A DNA stretch of 64,000 bases. Source: Siculibacillus lacustris. Its GTDB lineage: Bacteria > Pseudomonadota > Alphaproteobacteria > Rhizobiales > Ancalomicrobiaceae. Within the stretch, counting starts at the first letter, position 1. Every line of letters begins with the position of its first letter. The stretch lies in the NCBI RefSeq assembly GCF_004328075.1, contig NZ_SJFN01000026.1:787-64786 (forward strand). The letters run 5' to 3'. The notes under the pieces were generated by a model, which did no database searches, was not told the DNA's origin, and saw only the letters and a list, made by a program, of their open reading frames with translations. The position numbers were made by a program, and so were the translations under genes. Shown in pieces: positions 41,479-50,200 of this stretch.

Positions 41479-42033
41479 ACGGCCGCGATCCGGCCCGGAG
41501 GCAGGGTGTCGCGGCGTCGCCGACCGCATCCCGCACGTTCACCCACCCTCGTGCCGCGACGGCGGGCGGCTGATCCGACCGACACCGCTCGCCCGAACGT
41601 CCGGGCCGGCGGTCGGAAACACAGGGGCCGCGACGCGACGAGCGTCGCGGCCCTCGTCGTTCGATCGGCCGACCCGGGGCTCGGCGATGGCGATGCCGGC
41701 GAATGGCAACCACGCGCCCCGCGTGTGCCCGGCGCACGGCTCGATGCCCCGTCGACCGGCCTGCGGCGTCTGCCTTCGGTGCAGCTGGTGCGGTCGCCCG
41801 CGCGGCCGACGTCGCCGGCTTCGCCCCCGCCGGTGAAGCCGCTCGCGGCTTCGAACATGGGGCGTTCCTCGCCGCCTGTGAGGCGAACCTGTCGGAGGTT
41901 GCCGAAACCACTTTCGAGGCCGATCGCCTCGCCGTGGCGATCCGCGACATGGTCCGCGCCGAATACTCGACGGGATGGAACGGCACTGCTCCGCTTGGGG
42001 ACCTGTTGGTGACCCGGTGCCCGAAAACGACGA
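41479..42033. other. Interval without a confident gene
   Basis: After the FAH terminator (41625-41653) one plus-strand frame, about 41703-42030, has coding-like third-position bias and a plausible helical stretch (residues around FAPAGEAARGFEHGAFLAACE). It has no clear ribosome site and runs through the tRNA terminator into the tRNA gene, so it is at best a remnant. I recognise nothing in it. Confidence 0.3.
41625..41653 (+). terminator. Perfect 12-bp hairpin after the FAH gene
   Basis: GGGCCGCGACGC (41625-41636) pairs fully with 41642-41653 around a 5-base loop, 146 bases past the FAH stop. It is followed by a T-poor TCGTCGTT stretch. Confidence 0.55.
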
Positions 42034-42053
42034 AAGCCGCCTCGCGGCGGCTT
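42034..42053 (-). terminator. Terminator of tRNA-Arg
   Basis: On the minus strand AAGCCGCC and GGCGGCTT form a perfect 8-bp stem with a GCGA tetraloop, followed by TCGTCGTTTT. It lies 31 bases beyond the tRNA 3-prime end. Confidence 0.75.
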
Positions 42054-42083
42054 CAAAAAGTTTTGTGCATTCCAAGTGGTAGA

Positions 42084-42160
42084 TGGCGCGCCCGGAGCGA
42101 TTCGAACGCCCGACCCTCAGATTCGTAGTCTGATGCTCTATCCAGCTGAGCTACGGGCGC
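42084..42160 (-). tRNA. tRNA-Arg (anticodon ACG)
   Basis: Read on the minus strand, the cloverleaf is complete: acceptor GCGCCCG pairing with CGGGCGC, D-arm GCTC/GAGC, anticodon stem TCAGA/TCTGA with loop CTACGAA (anticodon ACG), and T-arm with TTCGAAT loop. The CCA end is encoded (42086-42084). ACG is normally deaminated to ICG, reading CGU, CGC and CGA. A terminator follows. No integrase or duplicated tRNA end was seen beside it. Confidence 0.97.
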
Positions 42161-42656
42161 CTGCCCTGACCGCCGGGACAGGTCCCTGCCGCGTCGGTGG
42201 CGTTCTCTATCCGGTTCGCCGGGCTCATGCAAGTCCCCCCGCGCCGTCGCCGTGGGAAATTTCGTGCCACCCACTCGCCCGCCCGCGCCTCAGCGCCGTC
42301 GACGGCGCCGTCCGGACCGGCTGCCGCGGCCGCGAGAGCGCGCATCTCCGGCGTCGCAGCCCGTCGAGGCGACGCCGGGCCGCCCGCCGCACCATCGCCG
42401 ACGCGGTCGTTCCGATCATCGGATCTGCGCGCCACGCAGAGCTCGCTCCGTCGAATATGCCGGCCGACCGTGGCGCCCCGGCGCCGCCCGCGCTACGGTG
42501 CCCGGCCCGCCGTGGCGCCGTCTCGGGGCGACGCGGCGGGCCGTCCGTCCTCTGCGATCGTCCGTCGCCGCATCGCCGCGCGGCCCCGTCCCCCTCCCGC
42601 CGAGGGGCGTTTCCCGTTCCCGATCGCTCGCCGATCCGACAGCTCCCGGTCCCCGC
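42161..42656. other. Gene-free interval upstream of the DMT permease
   Basis: A 496-base stretch, very GC-rich and Arg/Pro-coding in every open frame. I see no gene, repeat or clear promoter in it. The tRNA promoter must lie near 42161-42210. Confidence 0.45.
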
Positions 42657-43541
42657 GTGTCGCCCCTCCTCGGTCCCGCCTACAAGATCGCCTCGACGCT
42701 GACCTTCGCCGCGATGCTGGTGATGATCAAACTCCTCGGCACACGTGTGCCGCCGGGCGAAGTGGTGTTCTTCCGCTCCGCTCTGGCGTTGATTCCGGTG
42801 GTGGCGTGGGTGGCGTGGCGCGGCGAGTTGCGCACCGGGCTGCAGACCCGGCGGCCCTGGGGCCATCTGCTGCGCTCGGTGATCGGCGTCACGGCGATGG
42901 GCCTGTGGTTCACCGGCGTCCAGCGCCTGCCGCTCGCCGACGGCCTCGCCATCACCTATGCCGCACCGCTGGTCACCGTGTCGCTCGCGGCGATCCTGCT
43001 CGGCGAGACCGTGCGGCTGCAGCGCTGGGGGGCGGTGGTGGTCGGTTTCGTCGGGGTGCTGATCGTACTGGCGCCGCACATGAAGGACGTCGGCCACCTG
43101 ATGGAGGGTGGGGCCGCGACCGGAGCCGTCGCCTGCTTCTGCTCGGCCTTCTTCATGGCGCTCGCCCAGATCCAGGTCAGTCGCCTGACCGAGACCGAAC
43201 GCACCGGCGCGATCGTGGTCTATTTCTCTGGCGGCAGCGCCGTGCTGATGCTCGCCACCGCGCCCTTCGGCTGGGTGATGCCCGACGCTTCCGACGCGCT
43301 GCTGCTCGCCGGCTGCGGCCTGTTCGGCGGCTTCGGCCAGATCTTCCTGACCGAGGCCTTCCGTCATGCCGACGCTTCGGTGGTGGCGCCGCTCGAATAT
43401 ACCTCGATGCTGTGGGCGACCGCCGTCGGCTGGGCGCTGTTCGGCGAGATCCCGAGCGGCACGGTGATGCTCGGCGCCGGCGTGGTGATCGCCTCGGGCA
43501 TCGCCATCGTCCTGCACGAGCGCCGCGCCGTGGAGCACTGA
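42657..43541 (+). CDS. EamA/DMT-superfamily permease (RhaT/SAM-transporter-like)
   Basis: A 294-residue inner-membrane protein with about ten helices in two EamA repeats. Repeat 1 contains VFFRSALALIPVV and ITYAAPLVTVSLAAILLGETV, and repeat 2 contains ASVVAPLEYTSMLWATAVGWALFGEIPS, the standard EamA hairpins. The GTG at 42657 gives the usual family length; a longer frame upstream is Arg-rich and rejected. No strong ribosome site is visible. Substrate unknown; it converges on the MFS gene with 10 bases between stops. Confidence 0.87.
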   Translation: MSPLLGPAYKIASTLTFAAMLVMIKLLGTRVPPGEVVFFRSALALIPVVAWVAWRGELRTGLQTRRPWGHLLRSVIGVTAMGLWFTGVQRLPLADGLAITYAAPLVTVSLAAILLGETVRLQRWGAVVVGFVGVLIVLAPHMKDVGHLMEGGAATGAVACFCSAFFMALAQIQVSRLTETERTGAIVVYFSGGSAVLMLATAPFGWVMPDASDALLLAGCGLFGGFGQIFLTEAFRHADASVVAPLEYTSMLWATAVGWALFGEIPSGTVMLGAGVVIASGIAIVLHERRAVEH

Positions 43542-43551
43542 GGCCCGGGTC

Positions 43552-44961
43552 TCAGGCCGCGTCGGTATCCGTCGCCGGGGTGGGACGGCCGAGCAGGGCC
43601 TCGCCGGCCTCGGCGCCGAGCCGCCGGAACGACAGGAAGGCCAGCGCCGAAATCGCGCCCGCGATTGCCAACGCGATCGAGAAGTCGCCGGAACTCGGCA
43701 GCGCCCCGTCGGGCGACAGCAGGTGCAGGGTCATGGCGCCGAGCGCCACGCCCGAACTCAGCGACAGCTGCTGCACCATGCTCGACAGCGCCGTCGCCCG
43801 GCTCATCGCCTCGGCGTCGATGTCGGCGAAGGCGATGACGTTGATCGCCGTGAACTCCAGCGAACGCAGGAAGCCGCCGGCGAGCAGCAGGGTCATCACC
43901 ACCACCATCGGCGTCGACGCGCCGATCGCCCCGACCGCCCCGAGCAGCACCGACGCGGCGACTGCGTTGATCAGCAGCGTGCGGCGGAAGCCGAAGGCGC
44001 GCAGGATCCGCCCGGCGGTGGCCTTCATCAACAGCGCGCCCGCCGCGGCCACGAAGGTGGTCAGACCCGATTCCAGCGCCGAGCGGCCGAAGCCGACCTG
44101 GAGCTGCAAGGGCAGCAGGAAGGGCAGGGCGCCGACGCCGATGCGGAACAGCGAGCCGCCGATCACCGCCACCCGGAAGGTCGGGATGGCGAGGAGCTCG
44201 AGGTCGATCAGCGGCCGGGCGACGTCATGGGCGTGGCGCACGTAGACGACGATCAGGCCGATCCCGGCCGCCGCCGCAGCGACGCCGACGAGCGGCGACA
44301 CCACGTCGCGCCCCGCGGTCTCGAAGGCGAACACCAGGAAGGCCAGCCCGGTGGCGCTGGTGAGAAATCCGAGCCCGTCGAAGGGCGTGCGTTCGCGCTC
44401 GGCGATCGGCGGCAGCAGGGTCAGCGCCAGGGTCATCCCGGCGAGACCGATCGGCACGTTGATCCAGAAGATCCACCGCCAGGTCGTCGCCGTGGTGATG
44501 AAACCGCCGAGCGGCGGCCCCATCAGCGGCCCGAGCAGCGCCGGCATGGTGAACCACGCCATCGCCGAGATCATTTCGGCCTTCGGCACCGAGCGCAGCA
44601 GGATCAGCCGCCCGACCGGCACCATCATCGCCCCGCCGAGCCCCTGCAACAGTCGCCCGGCCACCAGAATCCCCAGCGACGGCGCGCTGCCGCAGACCAC
44701 CGAACCGGTCAGGAACAGGGCGATCGCCCCCACGAACACCCGCCGCGCCCCGACCCGGTCGGCGAGCCAGCCCGAGGCCGGGATGAACACCGCCATCGCC
44801 ACCATGTAGCTGGTGATCGCCAGATTGAGCCGCACCGGCGACAGGTCGAGATCGCGCGCCATCGCCGGCAGCGAGGTGGCGATCACCGTGGCATCGAGAT
44901 TTTCCATGAACAGCGCCGCGGCGACGATCAGCGGGACGGTGCGGGAGGCGGGCAGGGGCAT
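43552..44961 (-). CDS. MFS multidrug exporter, DHA2 (EmrB/QacA) type
   Basis: A 469-residue protein with 14 predicted membrane helices. FMENLDATVIATSLPAMA in helix 1, GWLADRVGARRVFV (motif A), GRLLQGLGGAMMVPVGR (motif B region) and LLGPLMGPPLGGFI (motif C, the antiporter motif) fit proton-coupled drug export. The first hydrophobic segment starts only a few residues after the ATG at 44961. No partner adaptor (EmrA) is nearby, so it likely acts alone in the inner membrane. Confidence 0.9.
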   Translation of the reverse strand: MPLPASRTVPLIVAAALFMENLDATVIATSLPAMARDLDLSPVRLNLAITSYMVAMAVFIPASGWLADRVGARRVFVGAIALFLTGSVVCGSAPSLGILVAGRLLQGLGGAMMVPVGRLILLRSVPKAEMISAMAWFTMPALLGPLMGPPLGGFITTATTWRWIFWINVPIGLAGMTLALTLLPPIAERERTPFDGLGFLTSATGLAFLVFAFETAGRDVVSPLVGVAAAAAGIGLIVVYVRHAHDVARPLIDLELLAIPTFRVAVIGGSLFRIGVGALPFLLPLQLQVGFGRSALESGLTTFVAAAGALLMKATAGRILRAFGFRRTLLINAVAASVLLGAVGAIGASTPMVVVMTLLLAGGFLRSLEFTAINVIAFADIDAEAMSRATALSSMVQQLSLSSGVALGAMTLHLLSPDGALPSSGDFSIALAIAGAISALAFLSFRRLGAEAGEALLGRPTPATDTDAA

Positions 44962-45098
44962 GAGCTGGGCGATACCGCTGAGGGGAGGGGGCCGGGACGG
45001 CGCCCGCGGCCCTCCCGAATAGGGCACCGTCGACCTTTCGGCCAGTCGTCGACTTGCAGGGCGGCCGCGCGGCGCCGATCACGTCCGCGCGAGGGGCC

Positions 45099-47231
45099 TC
45101 ACTCGACCCGCACCCGTACGCTCGCCGAGGCCCCGGTGGCGTCGATCACCGACAGCCGGGCAAAGCCCGCGCCTTCGGGCGTCCACAGGATGTCGCGGCG
45201 CGAATCGCTCTCGGCCACCGGCCGGCCGTCGACCAGCCAGGTCAGCGGCGGCACCCCGCCATGGGCCTTGAGCGCCACCGGCCCCGGCGCCGCCGGCAGG
45301 CCGGCGAGCCGCGGGAGCCCGAGCCCGAGATCGATCCTGGCGCCATCCGGCGGAAAGGCGATCTCGAGGCGCACCCGGGTGGTCGCCGCCAGGGTCTTCG
45401 GCACGTCGCGGCGCAGATGGCGCAAGGGCGGCGGCAGGCCGACGGTCGACGAGCGCAGCACGCCCGCGGGTGCGGCGATCGGTTCGCTGTCGAAACCGAG
45501 GCGCTGCAACGCGTCGAACAGGATCGGCGCCGCGGCGACCCGCCCGACCAGCCCCGGCACCGGCAGTCCGTCGGGTCGCCCGACCCACACCGCGATGGTC
45601 ACCCGCCGGTCGAAGCCGACCGCCCAGGCGTCGCGGAAACCGTAGGAGGTGCCGGTCTTGAAGGCCAGCCGGCCGGCCGGCGCATTGAGCGGCGGCGGCG
45701 CGCCGCGCAGGATGTCGGCGACGTACCACGCGGCGACCGGCTCGGTCAGGCGACGATGATCGCTCGCCGCCGCCGGCTCGCCGAGGCGGCGCACGATCGG
45801 CAGCGTCTCGCCGCCCCGCGCCAGCCCCGAATAGAGCCGGGCGAGATCGGAAAGTCGAATGCCGACGCCGCCGAGCCCGACCGCGAGACCGGTCGGCGCG
45901 CCCTCGGCCATCACCAGATCGGCGCCGGCGTTGCGCAGCCGCGACAAGAGCAGTTGCGGCCCGATCGCCTCCAACACCTCGACCGCCGGCATGTTCAGCG
46001 ACTGCTGCAGGGCGATCCGCGCCGTCACCGTGCCGCGGAAGCTCTGGTCGAAGTTCTCCGGCGCCCAGGCGCCCCAGCGCGCCGGCCGATCCTCCAGGAT
46101 CGTCTCGGGATGGGCGAGGCCGTTCTCGAAGGCCAGCGCATAGATGAAGGGTTTCAGCGCCGAACCCGGCGAGCGGATCGCCTGGGTCAGGTCGAGGGAG
46201 CCGGATCGTGAGGCGGCGAAATAGTCGGGCCCGCCGACCGAAGCCAGGAGCTCGCCCGAGGCGTTGTCGATCACCAAGAGCGCTGCCGACTGGGCCGCGG
46301 GCGAGGTTTCGGCGCGATCGCGCAACAGCCGCTCCAGGGTGGTCTGCAGGCGCAGGTCGATCGTCGCGCGATGGATCCGCGCCTCCGGCCGCTCGGCGAC
46401 CAGATCTTCGGCGAGATGCGGCGCGATCATCGGGAATGGCCGCCGGGTCGTCGGCACCGGCTCGCCGCGCGCCCGCGCCACCTCGTCGGCGCCGAGCACC
46501 CCGCTCGCCAACCCACGCTCCAGGACCCGGTCGCGGGCCCGCCGCGCGGCTTCGGGGAAGCGATCGGGCCGCCGCGTCTCCGGCGATTGCGGCAGCGCCA
46601 CCAGGAGCGCGGCTTCCGCCGCCGACAGCCGCTTCGGCTCTTTGCCGAACCAGGCGAGCGACGCCGCCCGCACGCCCTCGAGATTGCCGCCATAGGGGGC
46701 GAGGCCGAGATAGGCGTCGAGGATCTGGCGCTTCGACCAGCGCCGCTCGAGATCGAGGGCGCGCAGCACCTGGGCGCGTTTGGCGGCGAGGTCGCGGGTC
46801 TCGCGCGGCTCCATCAGCCGCGCCACCTGCATGGTCAGGGTCGAGGCGCCCGACACGAAGCGGCGGGCGAGGAGGCTCTGGCCGACGGCGCGGACGACCG
46901 CCCGCGGATCGACCCCGGCGTGATCGCGGAAGCGCGAATCCTCGAAAGCGACGAGCAGCGCCAGGAAGCGCGGATCGACGTCGTCGACCCCGACCGGCAG
47001 GCGCCAGCGCCCGTCGTCGGTGACGAAGGGCCGCAGCAGCCGCCCCTCGCGGTCGAGCACCACCGTCGAGCGCACCTCCGCCAGCCGCGGGTCGAGCGGC
47101 CCGAGCCGGTCGACCGCGCCGCTGAGCGCCCCGAGCCCCAGCCCGACGGCGATCAGCGCGCCGACCGCCGCGCAATAGGCGGCGAAGGCGTAGCGCCGCC
47201 ACCCTCGTCGTCGCGTAGCCTCCGCCGCCAT
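45099..47231 (-). CDS. pbpC: Penicillin-binding protein 1C
   Basis: A 710-residue bifunctional peptidoglycan synthase anchored by an N-terminal helix (about 14-38). The GT51 glycosyltransferase domain has Glu97 in AFEDSRFRDHAGVD and GASTLTMQ (128-135). The transpeptidase domain has the nucleophile Ser in SPGSALKP, SLN in QQSLNMPA and KTGTS. A C-terminal BiPBP_C domain (about 630-710; PPLTWLVDGRPV) is specific to PBP1C. It follows the alpha-2-macroglobulin gene by seven bases, the usual yfhM-pbpC pairing, where cell-wall repair is linked to protease trapping. Confidence 0.94.
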   Translation of the reverse strand: MAAEATRRRGWRRYAFAAYCAAVGALIAVGLGLGALSGAVDRLGPLDPRLAEVRSTVVLDREGRLLRPFVTDDGRWRLPVGVDDVDPRFLALLVAFEDSRFRDHAGVDPRAVVRAVGQSLLARRFVSGASTLTMQVARLMEPRETRDLAAKRAQVLRALDLERRWSKRQILDAYLGLAPYGGNLEGVRAASLAWFGKEPKRLSAAEAALLVALPQSPETRRPDRFPEAARRARDRVLERGLASGVLGADEVARARGEPVPTTRRPFPMIAPHLAEDLVAERPEARIHRATIDLRLQTTLERLLRDRAETSPAAQSAALLVIDNASGELLASVGGPDYFAASRSGSLDLTQAIRSPGSALKPFIYALAFENGLAHPETILEDRPARWGAWAPENFDQSFRGTVTARIALQQSLNMPAVEVLEAIGPQLLLSRLRNAGADLVMAEGAPTGLAVGLGGVGIRLSDLARLYSGLARGGETLPIVRRLGEPAAASDHRRLTEPVAAWYVADILRGAPPPLNAPAGRLAFKTGTSYGFRDAWAVGFDRRVTIAVWVGRPDGLPVPGLVGRVAAAPILFDALQRLGFDSEPIAAPAGVLRSSTVGLPPPLRHLRRDVPKTLAATTRVRLEIAFPPDGARIDLGLGLPRLAGLPAAPGPVALKAHGGVPPLTWLVDGRPVAESDSRRDILWTPEGAGFARLSVIDATGASASVRVRVE

Positions 47232-47238
47232 CCGCGCC

Positions 47239-50200
47239 TCACTTCGCCGGGGTCACCTCGACCGTCCCGAAGCCGGTGCGGCCGAAGCGTTCCGGCCGGT
47301 ACATGTCCTCGACCACCGCCGGCGGCAGGACGTAGCGGCCGGGGGTCACCGCGCGGATCGCATAGGCGACGTTGAAGAACGCCGACTGGCTGGCCTCGCG
47401 ATCGAAGGCCGCGACGAAGCGGTCGTCGAGGAACTCGCTGCGCACCGGCACGACGCTGCCCTCCAGCCACGAGAAGGCCTGGACCTCGCCGCCGTCGACC
47501 AGCTTGGGGTCGGCGATCTCGAAGCCCGCCGGCAGGCGGTCGACGAGCACGATGCGCGCCGCTTCCGCCTTGGCCTCGGTGACCTTGAGCACCACCACCA
47601 GCCGATCGGTCTGGCGCACCCGGCTCGGATCGACCTTGGTGCCGTCGGCCTTGTGGAAGGTCCGTTCTACCTGATAGCCGAACGACGCCGGCGGATCCTG
47701 GCCGATCGGCGCGCCGGCGGTGGTCACCACAACCCGGGCCGCCGTCTCGCCCTTGTTGGCGACGGTCACCGCATGGGCCTCCAGCTCCTCGCCGCGGAAG
47801 GTGCGGTAGTAGCTGCCGGCCTTGTCTTCCGGCGCGACGCCGTCGTCGACGGCGATCTTCTGCCGTTCGGCGTCCTTCGGCGTCGCCGCCGCCGCCAGCA
47901 CCATCCACGCCTGTTCCTGGGTCGACGTATAGCGCTGCGCGTCGCGGGCCTTTTCGACCGCCTCGCCGGCCTTGGCCCAGTCGATCGGCGGCCGACCGGA
48001 TTCGGCCATCAAGGTCATCACCGCCGCGCCGTCGCGCAGCGGCGAGCCGTAGTCGGCCCGCCACATGCGCTGGCCGGCGATCGCCGCGAGCCGTTCGAGC
48101 GCCCCGCGGAACACCGGTTCGGCGCGGTTGCGGTCGCCGAGCAGGGCGAGCCCGGCGGCGAGCTGGGCGCGCGACAAGGGCGAGGGGAACACGTCGATCT
48201 TCTGGTCGGTGAGATAGCGCAGGTCGCCCATCACCGGCCGGCCGTTGCGGGCGAGATCGTAGATCGCATAGGCCAGATCCGGGCCGTCGGCGGGCTTCGG
48301 CTCGGTGGTGTTGACGACGTGGTTGCGCAGCCGGTCGAGGGCCAGATCGAAGGCCTTCGGCGGCACCGCGAAGCCGCGTTCGCGCGCCCGGGTCAGGAAG
48401 TCGACGACATAGGAATCGAGCCACAGATCTTCGCCGCCGACCCCCCACAGGCCGAACGAGCCGTTGGCGTCCTGCCGGGTCAGCACCCGGTCGATCGCCG
48501 CGCGGATCCGCTCGTCGATGGCGGAATCGAGCGCCAACCGCGATTCCGCGGCGAGCTTGTTGACGTAGAGCAGCGGCAGCGCCCGGCTCACCACCTGTTC
48601 GGTGCAGCCGTAGGGGTAGCGGTCGAGCTCGCGCAACAGCGCCGGCACCTCGAGGGCGCTCCAGGTCGAGGCCGACACCGACACCGCGCCGGTGCCGGGC
48701 AGATAGTCGGCGAGCAGCTCCGGCCCGACGGTCAGCGAGGCCCCCGGTGCCAACGGCTTCACCGTGCGGCGATGGACCTCGCGGGTCGGCGGCTGCACGG
48801 CGAGCGACACCGTCTGGGTGGCGTCGATGCCGCCGCCGGTCAGCCGCACGGCGATCGAGGTGGGGCCGAGCCCGGCCGCGGTGACCGGCACGGTGATCAC
48901 GCCGCGGCCCTTGGCGGCCAGCGTCGCCTTGGCCGAGAAGGCCTCGGCCGGGATCACCAGCGGCCCGCGCACGTCGAGATCGACGCGGTAGTCGCCGGCC
49001 GGCCCGTCGACGTTGTCGAGCGCCAGCGTCAGGGTCGAGCGGTCGCCGAGCGCCAGGAAGCGCGGCACCGTCGGCTGGATCACCACCGCGTCGCGCACCA
49101 CCACGTCCCTTGCGCCGTGGCCGACCCGGGTCTTGGTCCAGGCCATCGCCATCACCCGCACCGTGCCGTTGAAGGCCGGCACGTCGAAGGCGATCTCGGC
49201 GGTGCCGTCGGCCCCGACCTCGACCACGCCCGAGTAGCGGGAGAACGGCGCCTCGCGCGGCGGCGCCGCGCCCATGTCGGCGCCGCCGTCGCCGCCGGCG
49301 GTGATCTTGCCGCGGGTGCCCTGCATGCCGTCGATCAGATAGCCGTAGAGATCGCGCAGATCGGTGGCGAGCAGGCGCTGGCCGAAGAACCAGCCGTCGG
49401 GATCGGGCGTCTCGTAGCGGGTCAGATTGAGGATACCGACGTCGACCGCCGCCACCACCACCCGCGCCGTCTCGCCGGCTGCTGCCCCTTGGATCTTCAC
49501 CGGGATCTTCAGCGTGCCGCGCGGCCGGATCATCTCCGGCACGGCGAGCCCGACCTGGAGCCGGTGGGCGGTCGGCTCGACCGCGAACCACGCCACCCCG
49601 ACCGCCCGGCCGGGCTGGCGATGGGCCTGGACGTCGAGCGGCCGATGGGCGATCGCCAGAGCATGCGCCCCCGCGCCCCAGGCCGGATCGACCGGGAAGG
49701 CCACGGTGGCGCCGTCGTTGCCGACCTCGACCACCTTCATCGCCTCGACCTTATCGGTGACGATCGCCACCGTCGCGGTGCCGGCGAAGCGCGGCTTGAC
49801 CCGCACCTGCACGCTCTCGCCGCGGCCATAGGCGGTCTTGTCCAGCGCCACGTCGAGTACGTCGGGGGCGTCGGCCTTGTCCGACCCGGCCCAGCCGACC
49901 GCGAAGGTCTTGGAGGTGTGGATCGCCCCGTCGGCCGAGCGCAGGTCGAGCCGGTAGCTGCCCCAGTCGACCGGCACGGCGAGACGTGCGGGACCGCTCG
50001 TGGCGAGATCGATCCGCCCGTCGGCGATCCGCCGCGTCGTCTTGATCGCCTCGAAGTCCCAGCGCCCGTCGCTGTTGAACCACTGGTGACGGGTGGTGAC
50101 CTCGAGCAATTGCCACGTGACGCCCTTGGCCTCGCGGCGCGTGCCGTCCGGCAAGGTCGAGACGACGTCGAATTCCGCCTTGGATCCGGCGGCGAGTGCC

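Noticed and set aside
42061-42128. Protein-coding frame ending SDSNARPSDS
   Set aside because: That ending is translated tRNA-Arg sequence, a well-known spurious ORF tail.
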